A DNA stretch of 64,000 bases from Hanleya hanleyi (lineage: Eukaryota; Mollusca; Polyplacophora; Lepidopleurida; Hanleyidae), in NCBI GenBank assembly GCA_036873755.1, contig JAVTVY010008156.1, positions 62,001 to 126,000 of the forward strand. The letters are read 5' to 3'. Positions 36,717 to 49,033 of the stretch are shown in pieces. Both the position numbers and the translations under genes were made by a program. The notes below the pieces were generated by a model. It saw only the letters and a list, made by a program, of their open reading frames with translations, had not been told where the DNA came from and did no database searches. Every line of letters starts with the position of its first letter. The first letter of the stretch is position 1.

Positions 36717-37735
36717 CAAGATATCAATTCCAAGTTCTGCAAAAGAAGTACTGATGATATCATCTTGCATTATCTCGTGTTCCCATATTAATGGTTTAAA
36801 CAGTAGTGTCAAGCCTGGATATTTAGAAATAGTGACAAACAGGACGTACCTGGTATATGTATTTTCAAAATTTGTTTTCATCAAACGATCCCTGTTCACC
36901 GAAAATTGACGAATTTACAAGATGCGGTTAAACGTAATTTATCAAAATATAAATTTACCAAAATACAGATTTTTCTGTCATATACCATATTTGCAGAAAA
37001 CTAACTGTAGCGCTATTACAATACGCAGTAATACACGACTACACGTGACGAAAAATGGGTATCATTATATAAAATCATGTCGAATGTTGTGCGTGCGTAT
37101 ATAGCCAGTCATGAGTCTTCCTTAAACTTCAGGAGATTCCCATGAAACAACTTCTATCGAGACAGGACGAAGAACAGGATAGAATCTGTATGGAAGCAGC
37201 ACTTCTAACGATATTTGTGACTGAAGACATAGTTGAATTTAAGTGGATTGATTGATGGTATTTTAGTATACACCATGTTGTAATCATAAAATCAATTTTC
37301 CTTGTGTGTACCTTTGCGCTCAAGGACCTTTACGGTACTTACTGTACATTAGATGGGTCGTGGGTTCGATTCCCGCTGATGGCCGTCATCTTGAATTTAC
37401 CCATGATCCACCACTCGGGGGGTTATGCCAATAGACTCGAAAATATTTTCCTTGTACACATGTTTATTTTATCTCTTGCAGGCTGGATCACATGTGGAGC
37501 CTTGCTGGTATTGGCTGGTGTGTTGTTTACATGTATAGACTTGAACCGTCTGCTTACCATACGTACACATCTCTGGTCGCGTGTTACTTCCTTTTCAAAG
37601 TTATGGCTCTTACCGGATACATCGCTAAGAGGCGACTTGACGAAGTTAGCCGAAACATAGAGAAGTATCAGAGGGCCACTCTTCGCACAATCCTAGAGCA
37701 CGCTGCTTCAACGGAGTTTGCTAAAGATCACTACA

Positions 37736-37794
37736 TTACAAGCGTCTAGTCCGTCATTCATAATCCAGCCGTCGTCCATTAGAGAATATCCGCG
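37736..37794 (-). mobile_element. 59-bp RT-element 3' end inside a GH3 exon (copy 3)
   Basis: This is identical in position to 29731-29789 in copy 2, showing the insertion preceded the tandem duplication. Confidence 0.85.
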
Positions 37795-39431
37795 ACCAAG
37801 ATCAGGACTGCAGAGGAGTTTCGGAAAAGAATTCAATTAACCATTTACGAGGATTATGTTCCATACATCAACCGCGTCGTCAATGGCGAGGACAATGTTA
37901 TGTTTCCAGAAAAAGTTGTTTATATAGCAACAACCACCGGTACAACATTTTCCACAATCTCTGAAGGTTGCAAAGAAATTCCTTTGGGATTTATGGCCGT
38001 GCACTCAAATTCCTGGTATGCAGAAACTTAATCTCTGGATGAGAGCTGGGCATCATTTCAGGGTAACTCGAACCGACAGAGGTGTAAAAATAGGACCAGT
38101 TTCACAATCCCTGGGACTTAACAATCTTCCCATGTGGACGACCCCTAAAATTATCGATGACGTGGAGACAGATGGACAGAAGACTTACATAGATCTACTG
38201 TTTAGCCTCAGGGACCGGGATATATATGTGGCATTTTTGGATTCGTAGCACCTACTGCTTTGGCTTTATTTAAAACTTTGGAAACCCAGTGGGAAAATCT
38301 GTGTGGAGATATTGAGCACGGAACACTAAACTCTGCTATTCAACTGAAAACAAATGTACGGATGCAACTTTAAGCGAACTGTATAGCAGATCCGTCCAGA
38401 GCAAATGAGCTTCGTGAAGAATTCCACAAAGGTTTTGACGGTATCGTTCCAAGAATTTGGCCAAACTGTAAACCTATTATTGCCCTATCCTCTGGAACCT
38501 TCCGTGTTTATGCTGAAGTGCTGAAGCAGAAATATTTGAGAGGCGTCATTTTGTTTTCGAATTGCCATGCAGCAACGGAAGGAATGTTCGGTGTAAACCC
38601 ATGGCCTTATGACGCTGAATATAATTATGCTGTCTCAGTAGCATCATACTTTTATGAATTCCTGACAGTTGACGATGAAGCGTCCCGGCCACTGATGTTA
38701 CATGAGGTATGTATGTTTGTTATTTTCTGTGTAATTTTGATCGGTTAATGTAGCATCCTCCTAGAAGAACAATGGAAGGGGACAATCATGTTCTGATCAA
38801 ACAAATGTGTATGCGTGTGCGGATGCCCTAATCGAAGTGTATGCAATTTGGCTGCAGGATGTTAATCGAAAGATATTTATTCAAGATTTCACGCACCGGT
38901 ATCCTCAATTACAGATAGAAATCGGACAGCAATACGAGATTGTTATAACTACGATGGACGGGCTGTACAGATATCGAACTGGTGACATAATCCAGGTGAC
39001 CCGGTTTTACCACCAGATGCCACTGTACAAATTTGTACGAAGGTTTGTTATCAAAATGGTAGTTAATGTTTTTCTTTCTTGCCTTCCTAATTCAACCCTC
39101 GCTGTTTTATGGACGTTGGGTGAAGCATAAATCCAATCTTAGATGCTGGACTGCTGACATGAACATGAATAGCTACAGTAAAAGTTTTGTTTTTCTCGTT
39201 GTGTTTTTATCTCGCCTTACGAAGTAAAGGGGAGATATTGTGAGAGGGGGAAAGAGGATATCGTCGTGGGTGTCGGTGTCGGTGTCGGTGTCCCCTGCCT
39301 GGAAATGAATGGGTTTTTGGTTTAGCAAGTTAAAAAAAGATCTAGAAAAATTAGAAAAAATATAAAAAAATATGGGGGGTGGGTATGCCACCTGGGGGTA
39401 CTACCCCTGGGGTGCTCTAATGTTAAAATCC

Positions 39432-40560
39432 CTATGAATGAGTTTGCGTTTAGCTGAAGTGCACATGTACATCTGTACTTGGAAAGTTTCTTGCAGTTGT
39501 CAGCTGTCATTGGATGATTATGAAACTTGGTACACATGTTTCTTATGATTAGAGGATGTACCTGTGCTATTTTTGAGAAGAAATATTAATTTTTCTCAAA
39601 ATTATGGCAATGAATGAGTTTTCTGTTTAGGTAAATTGTACATGTAGGCCTCTACATGTATACATATACATCTACATGGTAAGTTTGCTCCAGTTGTCAT
39701 CTGTCATTGGATGATTATGAAACTTGGTACACATGATTCTTATGATTAGAGGATGTACCTGTGCTATTTTTGAGAAGAAATATTAATTTTTCTCCAAATT
39801 ATGACAAATGAATAGTTTTATGTTTAGGTAAATTGTACATATACATGTACATGGTAAGTTTGCTCCAGTTGTCAGCTGTCATTGGGTGATTATGAAACTT
39901 GGTACACATGTTTCTTATGATAAGAGGATGTACCTGTGCTATTTTTGAGAAGAAATATTAATTTTTCTCAAAATTATGGCAATGAATGAGTTTTCTGTTT
40001 AGGTAAATTGTACATGTAGGCCTCTACATGTATACATATGCATCTACATGGTAAGTTTGCTCCAGTTGTCATCTGTCATTGGATGATTATGAAACTTGGT
40101 ACACATGTTTCTTATGATTAGAGGATGTACCTGTGCTATTTTTGAGAAGAAATATTAATTTTTCTCCAAATTATGACAAATGAATAGTTTTATGTTTAGG
40201 TAAATGGTACATATACATGTACATGGTAAGTTTGCTTCAGTTGTCAGCTGTCATTGGATGATTATGAAACTTGGTACACATGTTTCTTATGATAAGAGGA
40301 TGTACCTGTGCTATTTTTCGGAAGAAATATTAATTTTTCTCAAAATTATGGCAAATGAATGAGTTTTCTGTTTAGGTAAATTGTACATGTAGGCTTCTAC
40401 ATGATAAGTTTGCTGCAGTTGTCAGCTCTCATTGGATGATTACGAAACTTCATACACATGTTTCTTATGATTGGAGTATGTACTTGTGCTATTTTTGAGA
40501 TGAAATAGTAATTTTTCTCCAAATTATGGGAAATGATTGAGTTTTGCATTTAGCTGAAGT
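39432..40560 (+). repeat. Satellite with alternating ~198 and ~175-bp monomers, unit 2
   Basis: This has the same six-monomer arrangement as 34330-35460, with few substitutions. The GGTGTC run before it is slightly longer. Confidence 0.8.
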
Positions 40561-40661
40561 ACACATGACTACCATCACTACCACCACTAACATCCTACCT
40601 TCACTACCATCCATATCACTACTACCATCCCTAACATCCTACCATCACTACCATTCCATAT

Positions 40662-40890
40662 GGGCCCTCAGTGGCTGAGTGGTCTAAGGTGCTTCGCTGG
40701 TGACCGCTAGCCTCACACTGATGCACCGGCACGGGTTCGAACTCAGCCTGTCCATGTGTGGAAGATTGTCAGTTACTTGCCAACGGGCGGTGGTTCTCTC
40801 CGGGCACTCCGGCTTCCTCCACCAACCAAACTGACTGTCACCATATGAGTGAAACAACCTTGAGCGTGACATTAAACCAAATCCCCTCCC
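40662..40890 (+). mobile_element. tRNA-derived SINE, copy 2
   Basis: Nearly identical to the SINE at 35561, in the equivalent place of the second tandem unit, so copied with it and not independently inserted. Confidence 0.75.
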
Positions 40891-42225
40891 CTACCATCCA
40901 TACCATCACTACCATACTGATCATCACTACCATCCCTACTATCATTACCATCCATATCATCCCTGCCATCACTACCATTCCAACCATCACTGCCATCCCA
41001 ACCATCACTACCAGTCATACCCTTCCAACCATCATTGCCATCCCAACCATCACTACCATCGGATCCCTACTATCGCCATCATCCATACTATCACTACCAT
41101 CCCTACTATCACTTACATCCTACCATCCATGTCATCCCTGCCATCACTACAATCCCAACCATCACTACCATCGGATACCTACTATCATTACCATCCATAC
41201 CATCCTACCATCACTGCTATCACTTACATCCTACCATCCATGTCATGCCTGCCATCACTACAATCCCATCATTACCATCCTACCATCACTACCATCCATA
41301 CCATCACTACCATCCATACCATCACTACCATCCATACCATCACTACCATCCATACCATCACTACCATCCATACCATCCATACCATCACTACCATCCATAC
41401 CATCACATCCATACCATCACTACCATCCATACCATCACTACCATTCCTACCATCACTACCATCCATACCATCACTACCATCCATACCATTCCTACCATCA
41501 CTACCATCCATACCATCACTACCATCCATACCATCGCTACCATTCCTACCATCACTACCATCCATGCCATCACTACCATCCCTACCATCATTACCATTCC
41601 TACCATCCATACCATCACTACCATTCCTACCATCACTACCATCCATACCATCACTACCATCCATACCAATACTACCATTCATACCATCGCTACCATCCAT
41701 ACCATCGCTACCATTCCTACCATCACTACCATCCATACCATCACTACCATCCATACCATCACTACCATCCATGCCATCCTACCATCCATACCATCACTAC
41801 CATCCATACCATCACTACCATCCATACCATCACTACCATCCATACCATCACTACTATCCATACCATCACTACCATTCCTACCATCACTACCATTCATACC
41901 ATCACTACCATCCATACCATCACTACCATCCATACCATCACTACCATCCATTCTATCACTACCATCCATACCATCACTACCATCCATACCATCACTACCA
42001 TCCATACCATCACTACCATCCATACCATCACTACCATTTCTACCATCATTACTATCCATACCATCACTACCATCCATACCATCACTACCATCAATACCAT
42101 CACTACCATCCATACCATCACTACCATCCATACCATCACTACCATCAATACCATCACTACCATCCATATCCATCACTACCATCCATACCATCACTACCAT
42201 CCATACCATCACTACCATCAATACA
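40891..42225 (+). repeat. 18-bp array (CCATACCATCACTACCAT), expanded
   Basis: This has the same unit as at 35791 but is some 400 bp longer. Long frames on both strands (up to ~490 codons) are artefacts of an 18-bp unit without stops. Confidence 0.9.
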
Positions 42226-42390
42226 CGGCATGATATTTCAGTGGGACAGCACTATAAAATGGCAGCATTAGATCTGCTCTGTTACAAGTAGGTACCCCTG
42301 CCCCTCCCCCTCCCCTCCCTTCCCTTCCCCGTCGTGATATAGCTGAAAAAATGTTGAAAGCGACGTTAAACCCTATTCACTCACTCACTC
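42226..42390 (+). mobile_element. SINE 3' part with ACTC tail
   Basis: GATATTTCAGTGGGACAGCA, then CATTAGATCTGCTCTGTTAC and AAAGCGACGTTAAACCC, ending in ACTCACTCACTC. This looks like the 3' end of an invertebrate SINE of the type common in molluscs (from memory). The tRNA head is missing. Confidence 0.55.
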
Positions 42391-42420
42391 CCTACCATCC
42401 ATACCATCACTATCATCCAT

Positions 42421-42730
42421 ACCATGATGGTGATGGTAGTAATCCCACTTGGGTCTGGACTATCCAGCAGTAATCCCACAGAGGACTATCCATCAGTAAT
42501 AACATGGGACTGGTCCACCCAGCAGTAATCTCACACTGGAATGCCCTATGTACTGGCCAGTAATCCGACCGCACTGACCTATCCATCCTACATGGGATTA
42601 ACTTTTGCCAGTAATCCCACATGGGACTGATGTTATTGTCTGTACCAGATAATCTATTCCAGACATTATTGTCTGTACCACATCACTTATTCCAGACCTT
42701 ATTGTTTGCTCTACATGTATGCTTTCAATA
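42421..42730 (+). repeat. Irregular repeat of AGTAATCCCACATGGGACT
   Basis: Five or so degenerate copies of CAGTAATCCCACATGGGACT at uneven spacing are followed by three copies of TCCAGACATTATTGTCTGTA-like units. No coding potential. Confidence 0.6.
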
Positions 42731-43066
42731 CTGCTGCACCTTTGGCGGATGACCCCGCAAGGCGAGATGTTGGGGTTCTCAGAACGCTTGTTTAGATATG
42801 CAGTAAGAATATTGGCCTGTGTGGTCATATGACTTCTTGTCAGCACGCCGACATCTTTATCCACCACCTGTATCTGTTGCGTTTCATCAATCAATAAAAT
42901 ACGTGTTACATATAACCGAATGAACTAGGCTGTTTTCAAAAAGACTAACCGGTTTTCTGAACTATGCTTGCGGAATTATTTTAATTGACAGTTATCAAAC
43001 TTTGACAGCCATTACATTTTCGAGTTATTCCGGTTTACCCTGTCCATCGTATGTAGACCCTGTTAA

Positions 43067-43616
43067 CTCTATTCACTATGAAGAGTGGGGGGGGGGGGTC
43101 ATTCCGCCTTCCTCTCCCAAATATTTTTCTTACCCTTGAGCTGGGAAGCGAAAATTTTCCGCACTATACCCTTGTGTCAAGCTCTACCCGAAATTGGGAA
43201 AAATACAAGATGACCGTTTTGATGACGTCACAGTGGCGCTATTTATAAAAAGAAATTTCTGGTCGAGTTTTCGGTCAGATATTTCGATTTTTGTATTGAT
43301 GTGTTCTCTGCGAAAAACAAACAAACTGGAAGATACTAATAATAGCCTGGTTTGAAATAAAATAGTTTTTGCAGCAGAAAACTGGGAAATTTGAGAAAAA
43401 TTACACATTTCTGGTGCTACAAATGGTCGCCATTTTAAAGTTGCCCATGATCCTCTGCTCAGGGGGTTATGTAAATAGGCTCAAATGAACCCAGTATGAT
43501 GAGAAAATGTAGCAGAGTGTCAGCTCTCATTTGTTTGTCTTTTCGGGGATAGGGTAAAAAGTTTGGTAGGCTTGACCACAATGCCCAACCCCACCTCCAC
43601 CCCAGGCCTGGTAGGT
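43067..43616. mobile_element. TTAA-flanked MITE (family F), copy 3
   Basis: TTAA at 43063-43066 and 43617-43620. The right end CCCCAGGCCTGGTAGGT matches the family; the left end is eroded. It occupies the same GH3 intron position as F1, so both derive from one insertion before the gene duplicated. Confidence 0.6.
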
Positions 43617-44449
43617 TTAAGAAGGATTATTTCTGATTAAACCTTACCGCCCTATAGAATCGGTGATGTTCTGAATGTGTACACAGAGAAGATTTCCGAA
43701 GCGGTCGTGTCGCAAGCTGTGATGGAAGTCTTCTCTAAATATAAGGGGAGAGAACTCACGGACTACACATGCACAGAGGCTATCTTCTTTGAACAGACCA
43801 GAGGTAATTACGTCGACGATTTTTGAAGAGCTTATACAGATAGTAGTTTATTATGTTCCTATATATTCATCTTTTATCTCCGATTTCTGAATTATAAGTA
43901 AATTTCAGGCTTAATTCATAGCTATTCTTGGACAAAAAGCAGTGATGATTATGACCACTACTTGATTCTGCAAGGCTAACTAAAATGTTGGTTAGTTCGT
44001 AATTAAATAATGTCAAGTATTTCTCGACTGGTGACACTACCGAATGTCTAATGCATACTTCATATTTTCAGGTGATGTACGAGGGGATCTGTATTATGTG
44101 CTATTTGTTGAGGCTGAAGGATTCTCCACATTATCAGCGCAGGAAGCACGGAAGGTAAATAAATGACCATATTAGTAGTAGTATAAGTGCATTACGAGTC
44201 AACTTGACCTACTTTTTTGTTCCCCCGGGTAAAATTTGTGGCGGAAGTGTGGCGGGGTTTCCCAGTGGGGGATTCCCCAGTGGGGGTTTCCCAATGACGA
44301 TCACGTGATCAAGGCATGTCCTGACTTGTTCTGGGTTGTACAGTTCTGCCATGCGGAGGATGGGTACTAGTATTTCGCTGACGTCCTAGTAATAAACATA
44401 ATCTATAGGTGTTGTGGCGGCTGATGTGGGTGATGGGTTTAAAATGGCG

Positions 44450-44695
44450 GCGTGTGTGGTCAAAATGGTGGCCTTGTGGGTGGTGGTGGTGGGACCAAAA
44501 TGGCGGCCTTGTGGGTGGTGGTGGTGGGACCAAAATGGCGGCCTTGTGGGTGGTGGTGGTGGGACCAAAATGGCGGCCAGTGTGGGTGGTGGTGGTGGGA
44601 CCAAAATGGCGGCCAGTGTGGGAGGTGGTGGTGGGACCAAAATGGCGGCCAGTGTGGGTGGTGGTGGTGGGACCAAAATGGCGGATTGTAGAAAA
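44450..44695 (+). repeat. ~36-bp minisatellite with CCAAAATGGCGGCC, left arm
   Basis: Tandem copies of GGTGGTGGTGGGACCAAAAT + GGCGGCCAGTGTGG. The core AAAATGGCGGC resembles a YY1 site. The left arm has about seven units, the right arm (56790-56970) about five. Frames through it are artefacts. Confidence 0.85.
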
Positions 44696-45859
44696 ACGTA
44701 TTTGCCATACGGAGGATGGGTACTAGTATTTCGCTGACGTCCTAGTAATAAACATAAGCTATAGGTGTTGTACCATGTTAATAGGATCAGTCTAGCATCT
44801 GTACCACCCTAGGGTCGAGTGTTTATTGTCCCGTGTATCTCCGCAGAAAATCAACAAACAAAATGGCGGCTCCAGGATGGTGTGGGGACGCCGTTGCCAC
44901 ATCACGGCGTCGATCCTAACCACAGCGCCATCTGCACACACTGACGCAAGGGAGACAACTCGTGTGGACCAACCGTGTGGAAATAGCCGTGTTGGAGCTA
45001 GGGGAGCCACTAATGGACCAATGGGGTCCAGTGAGGTATCAAAGTGAAGCTTATGTGAAGGGGCATCTAATGGGCTGGGTGTCGGGATGAAATATCGGCA
45101 TTCTGCGCATGAGCGGTGGCCCAAGGGTATGGAAATAGCCGTTTTGGAGCTAGGGGAGCTACTAATGGTCCAATGGGGTCGAGTGAGGTATCAAAGTGAA
45201 GCCTAGGTGAAGGGGTATTTGATGGCTGGGTGGGTGCATGTAAAATTTTTCCTGAAAAAAAAAGTACGGAACACGGACTTTATCGAAAAACCTGAGAAAA
45301 TGCCTATATGGGGTATGGGGGTATATAGGTCGCCGGGCTTAACGGGGCTTGTCTATCAATAGAGTTATCTCCCCCTAGTTCCAGGGTGGGTGTATGTAAA
45401 ATCTTTCCTGAAAAAATACGGAATACGGACTTTATCCTAAATTACGGGAAAATGCCTATATGGGGTATGGGGGGTATAGGACCATCCTGGGAAACGTACT
45501 TTTATACATTTGCGGTAGGGTTGTGGGATCTCGTTTTACTCGTCTCGTCATTTAGAACATGATAGGAAGTGTCCCCGTGCGAATCGGTGAAATTTTTGAA
45601 AAAGTACGATATAGCCCCATATAGTTCCATACTGGGGTATAGGATCAATGTTTGTCCCCCTGGGAAACGTACTTCTATACATTTGCGGTAGGGTTGTGGG
45701 GTCTCGTTTTACTCGTCTCGTCATTTAGAACACGATAGGAAGTGTTGCGGAGCGAATCGGTGAAATTTTTGAAAAAAGTCACCGAGGCCTGGGTAGGCCC
45801 ATAGGCCCATACTGCATGGCTATGGGTGTATAGGGCCATACGGGGTGGACATGTTGGAG

Positions 45860-47260
45860 TCTAGGTGAGTCCCTAATGGTCCAATGGGGTCGAGTGAGGT
45901 CTTATTTTGAAGCTCTCGTGGAGGAGCACTTGACTACACTAATGGTTCGTCCGTGTTCAATAGTCTGCGCATGCGCAGCCTGGCCCGTAGTATAGAAAAC
46001 AGGCATTTTGGGTGCTATGTAGGGGTGTGTTTGGGATAGAGATGGGCTATTCACGGTTCGAATGGGTCGTGTGAGGTGTCAAAGTGAAGCTTGTGTGGGG
46101 TAGAGACAGAATGGTGTGTTTTTGAATGAAAGTCGCGTCAATCTGCGCATGCGCAGTTGGTTGTAGTAGCGAAAGCGGCCATTTTCGGGCAGTACATGAA
46201 GGTATTTGGGGTCGAGATGGGCTATTCACGGTTCGAATGCGTCCTGGAAGGTGTCATCTTGTAGTTCTCGTGGTGTACATTCCGATTTAAGGGATGTCCC
46301 CGTCATCTGTGACGTCATCAGTGACGTCATCAGTACGAGTAGTAGCGAAAGGGGGCATTTTGGGTGCTATGTAGGGGTGTGTTTGGGGTAGAGATGGGCT
46401 ATTCACGGTTCGAATGGGTCGTGTGAGGTGTCAAAGTGAAGCTTGTGTGGGGTAGAGTCAGAATGGTGTGTTTTTGAATGCAAGTCGCGTTAATCTGCGC
46501 ATGCGCAGTTGGTTGTAGTAAGTAAAGTGGCCATTTTGGGGCAGTACATGAAGGTATTTGGGGTCGAGATGGGCTATTCACGGTTCGAATGCGTCGTGTG
46601 AGGTGTCATCTTGTAGCTCTCGGGGTGTAGACCCCGATTTGAGGGTTGTTCACGTCACCTGTGACGTCATCGGTGACGTCATCAGTACGAGTAGTAAGTA
46701 AAGTGGGTATTTTGGGGCAGTGAAAGGAAGGTATTTGGTGTAGAGATGCTCCATCCTTGGTCCGAATGCGTCGTGTAAGGTGTCATGTTGTAGCTCTCGG
46801 GGTGTACATCTCCATTTTAGGGATGTTCGCTTCATCTGTGACGTCATCGGTGACGTCATCGGTACGAGTAGTAGCGAAAGTGCACATTTTGGGGCAGTGC
46901 AGGTAGGTGTTTGGGATAGAGAGGGACCATCCTTGGTCCGAATGCGTCGTGTGAGGTGTCATGTTGTAGCTCTCGGGGTGTACATCTTCATTTTAGGGAT
47001 GTCCGCGTCATCTGTGACGTCATCAGTGACGTCATCAGTACGAGTAGTAGCGAAAGTGGGCATTTTGGGGCAGTGAAGGAAGGTGTTTGGGGTAGAGAGG
47101 GACCATCCTTGGTCCGAATGGATCGTGTGAGGTGCCATTTTGTAGCGCTTAGGGTGTAGATTCCGGTTTAAGGGATGTTCGCATCATCTGTGACGTCATT
47201 AGTGACGTCATCGGTACGAGTAGTAGAGAAAGTGGGCATTTTGGGGCAGTGAAGGATGGA
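45860..47260. repeat. ~176-bp regulatory-motif modules, left arm of A
   Basis: About eight modules share GGTCCGAATGCGTCGTGTGA, GGTGTCAT, GTAGCTCTCGGGGTGTACA and CATTTTGGGGCAGTG. Five carry two TGACGTCA (CRE) palindromes 12 bp apart, e.g. 46310/46322, 46662/46674, 46838/46850; the spacing between the inner pairs is about 176 bp. Three carry the perfect palindrome CTGCGCATGCGCAG (NRF1-type), at 45965, 46143 and 46495. Confidence 0.85.
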
Positions 47261-47320
47261 TTAGTAGTATGAAAGCGCATGTCGAGCCCCATTGACCTTG
47301 CGGCGCAATGCGCAATGAGA

Positions 47321-47635
47321 ATGCATGTGTGCGTGTGTGTGTGTGTGTGTGTATGCGTCTGTGTGTGTGTGTGTGCGTGCATGTGTGTGTATGCATCTCT
47401 GTGTGTGTGTATGCGTCTGTGTGTCTGTGCACGTGTGCTTGCGTGTACGTGTGTGTGTATGTGTGTGTGTATGTGCGTGTGTGTCTGTGTGTCTGTGTGC
47501 GTACGTGTGTGTTTACGCGCGTGTGTGTGTATACGTCTGTATGCGTGTGTTTATGCGTGTGTGTGTGTATGCGTCTGATGCGTGTGTGTGTGTGTGTATG
47601 CGTCTGTGTATCTGGGTGCGTGTGTGCATGCGCCG
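47321..47635 (+). repeat. TG-rich simple repeat, left arm
   Basis: (TG)n interspersed with TATGCGTC. The mirror array in the right arm (53650-54235) is ~580 bp, so the two arms have diverged here by expansion or contraction. Frames across it are artefacts. Confidence 0.9.
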
Positions 47636-47932
47636 AGTTCTAAGAGCCCCGGAGAGAGAACAACAACAACAAGGATGACACATGAGAGAACAACAAGAAG
47701 TTTTTGTCATATAGTTTATTATCCCCAAATTTTACATCATACCCAGGCTGAGGGAGCCGCCCTGGGTATGTTTAGTATGTTCGCATTCGAAATATCAAAC
47801 ACTGTGTTTTATTATTCAACGCATCGTCACATCAGGCACAAGTGTTTACTGAGCTCAAGTCAACGATCAGCATGTAGACATAGAGAGTATGTACGGCATG
47901 TTGTGGTATTCATCAGTGCATGGGTGACGCAT

Positions 47933-48857
47933 TCACCCGATGGGTTGATTGGTCGTCTTGGTCACGAAAAACGTAACATTGGTTACCCCCTTTACCACCC
48001 ATTGTGTGTTGGGGCGTTGACGATGTGCCCATCTCAAGGCATCCAATTGTTCCACTTGGGCCAGCATCATCTCTAGCGACGCCCGGTGAATGATGGTAAA
48101 CGGCCGGTCAAACACAAGGTTGTTGGCACTGGGGTAACAATACCGTAACTGGTCCGTCCTTTTGTGACGTAAGATGTACCCGAAAGCGACATTCAATTTG
48201 AAGGCCGTAGTTTGATCTTCGAAGATGGCTTCCATGTAGCTGCGTAGACGGGTGAGTTTGGTCAGTGGGAAATTGTAGATATCTTGAATAGGGCGATGAC
48301 GGTGGAAACAGTACCGTGTCATAGACCAATGGCCCCGATCGTCGTCACTCACTGGATGGTTGTCCTGTAAGAGATCGCCAGGAAACATTTATGGGCTCGA
48401 CCAGAAAATGTTCGATGTTGTCAGGCGAATGACTCGAAACCGTAACGCTTGGGTCCGGCTGGATATCCAGGCTCTTCTGAACTGTGGGTATAGGCGGGCT
48501 TTCCGTCATCGCATCACCAGTGGCGTTCGTCTCCTCGGGCTTATCTTCACTGGGCCTGACCTTCCGCGGCTCCTCTATAGTAGAAGGCCGTCGCGCATAC
48601 CGTGGTGATGGACTATGAATCAAACGTTGGTGCCGTCTTAACTGACTGGGTCGTTTGAAGAGTTGACCACATTCATTACATTGTTCCGTCGCACCCTCGT
48701 GGAGTGAGCGTTCATGGCGCAGTAAAGCATCTTCCCGATTAAATGACCGTGCGCAGGTTATACAAGTATATCGTGCACCGTTGTGGATGGAGGCCTCGTG
48801 TCGTCGCAAATCTTCTGGGCGAATAAACTGCTTCTGGCAAGTTGTGCAAGTGAACAT
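47933..48857 (-). pseudogene. C2H2 zinc-finger protein, type 1, left arm; one-base frameshift
   Basis: This is the left-arm partner of 52422-53345. The start at 48857 gives three C2H2 fingers and the linker, but one extra base (AAA instead of AA on the plus strand, about 48386-48388) shifts the frame. Translation then runs into a stop at 48345, 170 codons in. The C-terminal domain continues in another frame down to 47933. Apart from this it differs from the right copy by only a few residues (for example P/Q in finger 1, M/V and A/V in the C-terminal domain). The conserved promoter is still present. A truncated protein with three fingers only is possible. Confidence 0.8.
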
Positions 48858-48902
48858 CTTGGTGGTTGACAGAGTATCCGATGAAACGACCAGGCCGCTT
48901 CC

Positions 48903-48937
48903 CTTTTATAGTACGCTAGCTGGTGATCTATTTTTAG
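48903..48937 (-). promoter_or_regulatory. Core promoter of the left type-1 gene (TATA and MEF2-like)
   Basis: On the minus strand TATAAAAG (48903-48910) lies ~45 bases before the ATG, with CTAAAAATAG (48928-48937), a perfect match to the MEF2 consensus, just upstream. The same pair occurs at all four zinc-finger genes. Confidence 0.65.
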
Positions 48938-49033
48938 CACACTCAGTTCAACTACCTACCGGATGTAGGCTGTTTCTAATCGTCATCGGGCAGGCCAGGA
49001 TACCGTTGAGGAAACATATCCTCAGATAATTGT

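Larger units (their letters stand above)
36717..41816 (+). repeat. Tandem duplication, unit 2 (GH3 copy 3 and satellites)
   Basis: This is the second unit, near-identical to 28712-36716 but without the transposon, hence about 5.1 kb. The right edge falls in the expanded 18-bp array, so the end coordinate is an estimate from the offset. Confidence 0.85.
37482..44154 (+). pseudogene. GH3-domain protein, copy 3, four exons, broken
   Basis: Exons: 37482-38706, 38915-39042, 43658-43803 and 44072-44154. Exons 2 to 4 read cleanly (IEIGQQYEIVI...; IGDVLNVYTEKISEAVVSQAVM...; GDVRGDLYYVLFVEAEGFS), and exon 3 keeps the base lost in copy 1. Exon 1 is broken by the same 59-bp RT-element end (37736-37794) and the same deletion in the nucleotide-binding motif as copy 2, plus a frameshift near 38364. 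Intron 2-3 is enlarged by satellite, SINE, 18-bp array and MITE F3. The intron after exon 4 holds element A, followed at about 57846 by sequence matching copy 1's intron. No further GH3 exon is recognised. Confidence 0.85.

Noticed and set aside
40758..42291. Long ORFs (up to ~490 codons) rich in His/Tyr/Pro or Thr/Ile on both strands
   Set aside because: They are translations of an 18-bp tandem repeat that has no stop codon in most frames; all frames are open alike and no domain exists.
44386..44737. Trp/Gly/Pro-rich ORFs on both strands
   Set aside because: Artefacts of the 36-bp minisatellite; no codon-level conservation between arms beyond the repeat itself.
47279..47728. Cys/Val-rich and His/Thr-rich ORFs
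   Set aside because: They are frames through a (TG)n simple repeat; the same occurs on the other arm at 53600-54340.
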